Source of the DNA: Bacillota bacterium
GTDB lineage: Bacteria > Bacillota > Clostridia > Christensenellales > UMGS416
Assembly: GCA_023428265.1 (NCBI GenBank)
Contig: JAEYYW010000052.1
Location: 1 to 13,500, forward strand
Length of the DNA stretch: 13,500 nt
Direction of reading: 5' to 3'
Part shown: in pieces, positions 12,418-13,500 of the stretch
Layout of the letters: each line of letters opens with the position of its first letter
Position numbering within the stretch: the first letter of the stretch is position 1
Notes under the pieces: model-generated
The model's input: the letters and a program-made list of their open reading frames with translations, nothing else
Told to the model about the DNA's origin: nothing
The model's database searches: none
Position numbers and translations under genes: made by a program

Positions 12418-13500
12418 TTACTTGGCCAGCTTCCCCGTATAGACGGCATGGGGCGTCATCGGCCCTGCGCCGCCCACCACATATTCGGTAACCTCCACAG
12501 TCACCCCGCCGCCATCAAAGACAAACTTATACTCCTCATGATAAGGCTCTCCCACATACTGCCAATCCATCACAAAGGTGCTGCTGTCTGCCCAGCGCCC
12601 TTTGAGCGCGATCGCCTCATAGGGCGGATACCACTGCAGCGTGCCCACGCGGCTGGCCTTAGTGACCCGGTAAGCACCGTCCAGCCCGACCGGGAAGCTG
12701 TGCTTGCCGGATTGGTTGAAGTGGAACGTGCATATGCCCGGTTTGGAGAAGTCCAATGAGAAGCTGCCGAGGAAGGAATACGTCTCAAAGAGCTGCCCGG
12801 AGATGCGGCTGGCGGTCTCCGGCAGGGCAGGAGATGCTACCGGAGTGGGATGGGCCAGCTCCTGCAGCAGCGCCGCCAGATCTTGTTGCGCTTGCTGGTT
12901 TTCCGGCAGAGCTTCGCCGGACTTCACGGCGGGCAGCACATAATCGCTCATGTATCGGGCGGGCTGCCATTCCTCGGAATAGTTGATGCCGCTGGTCACC
13001 ACTGCCACGATGTCCTGCTCCGGCAGCACATAGATGAACTGCCCCGCAAAGCCGTCGGCCCGATAGCCGCCGAAGGGGTTGATCCACCACTGGTATCCAT
13101 ATCCGTCGGCGGGGGTGCCGTCCCAGTCGCCGTCAATGTGCTTTTGGGTGGCCTTTTCGATCCATTGCGCCGAAACCAGCTGCTTGCCGCGCCAGGCGCC
13201 TTTGTGGAGCGCCAGATAACCGAAACGGGCCATGTCGGCGGGCTTCATGCGGATGCCCCACCCGCCGGTGTTCAGGCCCTCGGCGCTCTTCTCCCAGGAG
13301 TAATCGCTGATGCCAAGAGGCTGGAACAGGCGTTCTTTGGCGTAATTGTCGGCGCTCTCGCCCGTGGCCCGATGGAGCACGGCGGCCAGCAGGTGCGACG
13401 CGCCGCTGTCATACAGAAACTTGCTGCCCGGCTTGTGCGCAAAGGGCAGTGAAAAGAAGTCACGGGCCCAATCCCGGCTGCCATACACATTGTCCACCGA
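12418..13500 (-). CDS. Serine hydrolase, beta-lactamase/PBP class C-like (N-terminus outside window)
   Basis: The frame is open to the right edge, giving the last 360 residues of a PF00144-type hydrolase. These enzymes include class C beta-lactamases, DD-peptidases and esterases. The SxxK catalytic motif lies upstream of the window. Visible are FLYDSGASHLL, where the second-motif Tyr is present and the usual Asn is Ser, followed by the conserved helix AAVLHRATG. GFAGQFIYVLPEQDIVAV holds the third-motif region. After about residue 200 (counting from the Met codon at 13497), a distinct C-terminal beta domain of about 140 residues follows a Pro-rich joint (HPTPVASPALPE). A Met codon at 13497 is internal. 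Antibiotic hydrolysis cannot be claimed; most members of this subfamily are uncharacterised esterase or peptidase-like proteins. Confidence 0.88.
   Translation of the reverse strand, partial: SVDNVYGSRDWARDFFSLPFAHKPGSKFLYDSGASHLLAAVLHRATGESADNYAKERLFQPLGISDYSWEKSAEGLNTGGWGIRMKPADMARFGYLALHKGAWRGKQLVSAQWIEKATQKHIDGDWDGTPADGYGYQWWINPFGGYRADGFAGQFIYVLPEQDIVAVVTSGINYSEEWQPARYMSDYVLPAVKSGEALPENQQAQQDLAALLQELAHPTPVASPALPETASRISGQLFETYSFLGSFSLDFSKPGICTFHFNQSGKHSFPVGLDGAYRVTKASRVGTLQWYPPYEAIALKGRWADSSTFVMDWQYVGEPYHEEYKFVFDGGGVTVEVTEYVVGGAGPMTPHAVYTGKLAK

Noticed and set aside
12418..13500. A true antibiotic-resistance beta-lactamase.
   Set aside because: The catalytic SxxK motif is outside the window, the second motif has Ser in place of Asn, and the extra C-terminal domain fits general serine hydrolases better.

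Overview
The window looks like chromosomal DNA of a fairly GC-rich member of the Clostridia (Bacillota), probably a gut or rumen anaerobe. Most genes start with strong AGGAGG-type ribosome binding sites. Promoters where visible are sigma-A-like, and the protein families are typical of that class: GtrA, a NusG domain II / Gx transporter pair, a DUF4349 lipoprotein, Amidase_3, and GH51 with GH127. The genus cannot be resolved from sequence alone. No tRNA, rRNA, CRISPR array or transposase gene is visible.

Layout. (1) 1-1306, minus strand: a Gfo/Idh/MocA oxidoreductase overlaps by 4 nt the start of an HD-domain hydrolase cut by the left edge. (2) 1307-1629: a gene-free stretch with a promoter region and a roughly 150-bp imperfect palindrome. 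(3) 1630-3144, plus strand: a GtrA-type membrane protein, a PP2C phosphatase and a 31-residue membrane peptide. (4) 3145-4730: a visibly AT-richer block with an unrecognised two-helix membrane protein (plus) and a SAM-dependent methyltransferase (minus). (5) 4750-6782, minus strand: a small NusG domain II membrane protein, a Gx transporter family protein and an exported N-acetylmuramoyl-L-alanine amidase. (6) 6868-7912, plus strand: a promoter, a DUF4349 lipoprotein and a terminator. (7) 7987-11542, plus strand: a promoter and a two-gene unit, GH51 alpha-L-arabinofuranosidase then GH127 beta-L-arabinofuranosidase. (8) 11543-11947: gene-free DNA made almost entirely of nested inverted repeats. 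(9) 11948-13500: a VOC protein (plus) and a serine hydrolase of the beta-lactamase/PBP class (minus, cut by the right edge), converging on a shared bidirectional terminator.

Function. The clearest physiological unit is the arabinofuranosidase pair. Neither protein has a signal peptide, so both probably act in the cytoplasm on imported short arabino-oligosaccharides carrying both alpha and beta linkages, as in plant hydroxyproline-linked arabinans. The amidase, the DUF4349 lipoprotein, GtrA and the serine hydrolase are envelope proteins. The NusG-II/Gx pair is of the kind found in flavin- or quinone-based electron-transfer loci, although no other member of such a locus is present.

I see no clearly new multi-gene system. 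The most unusual material is non-coding: an inverted pair of homologous nested hairpins at 11638-11895, with a compensatory base-pair difference between the copies and a G-quadruplex-capable centre, and a second palindromic element upstream of the GtrA gene.
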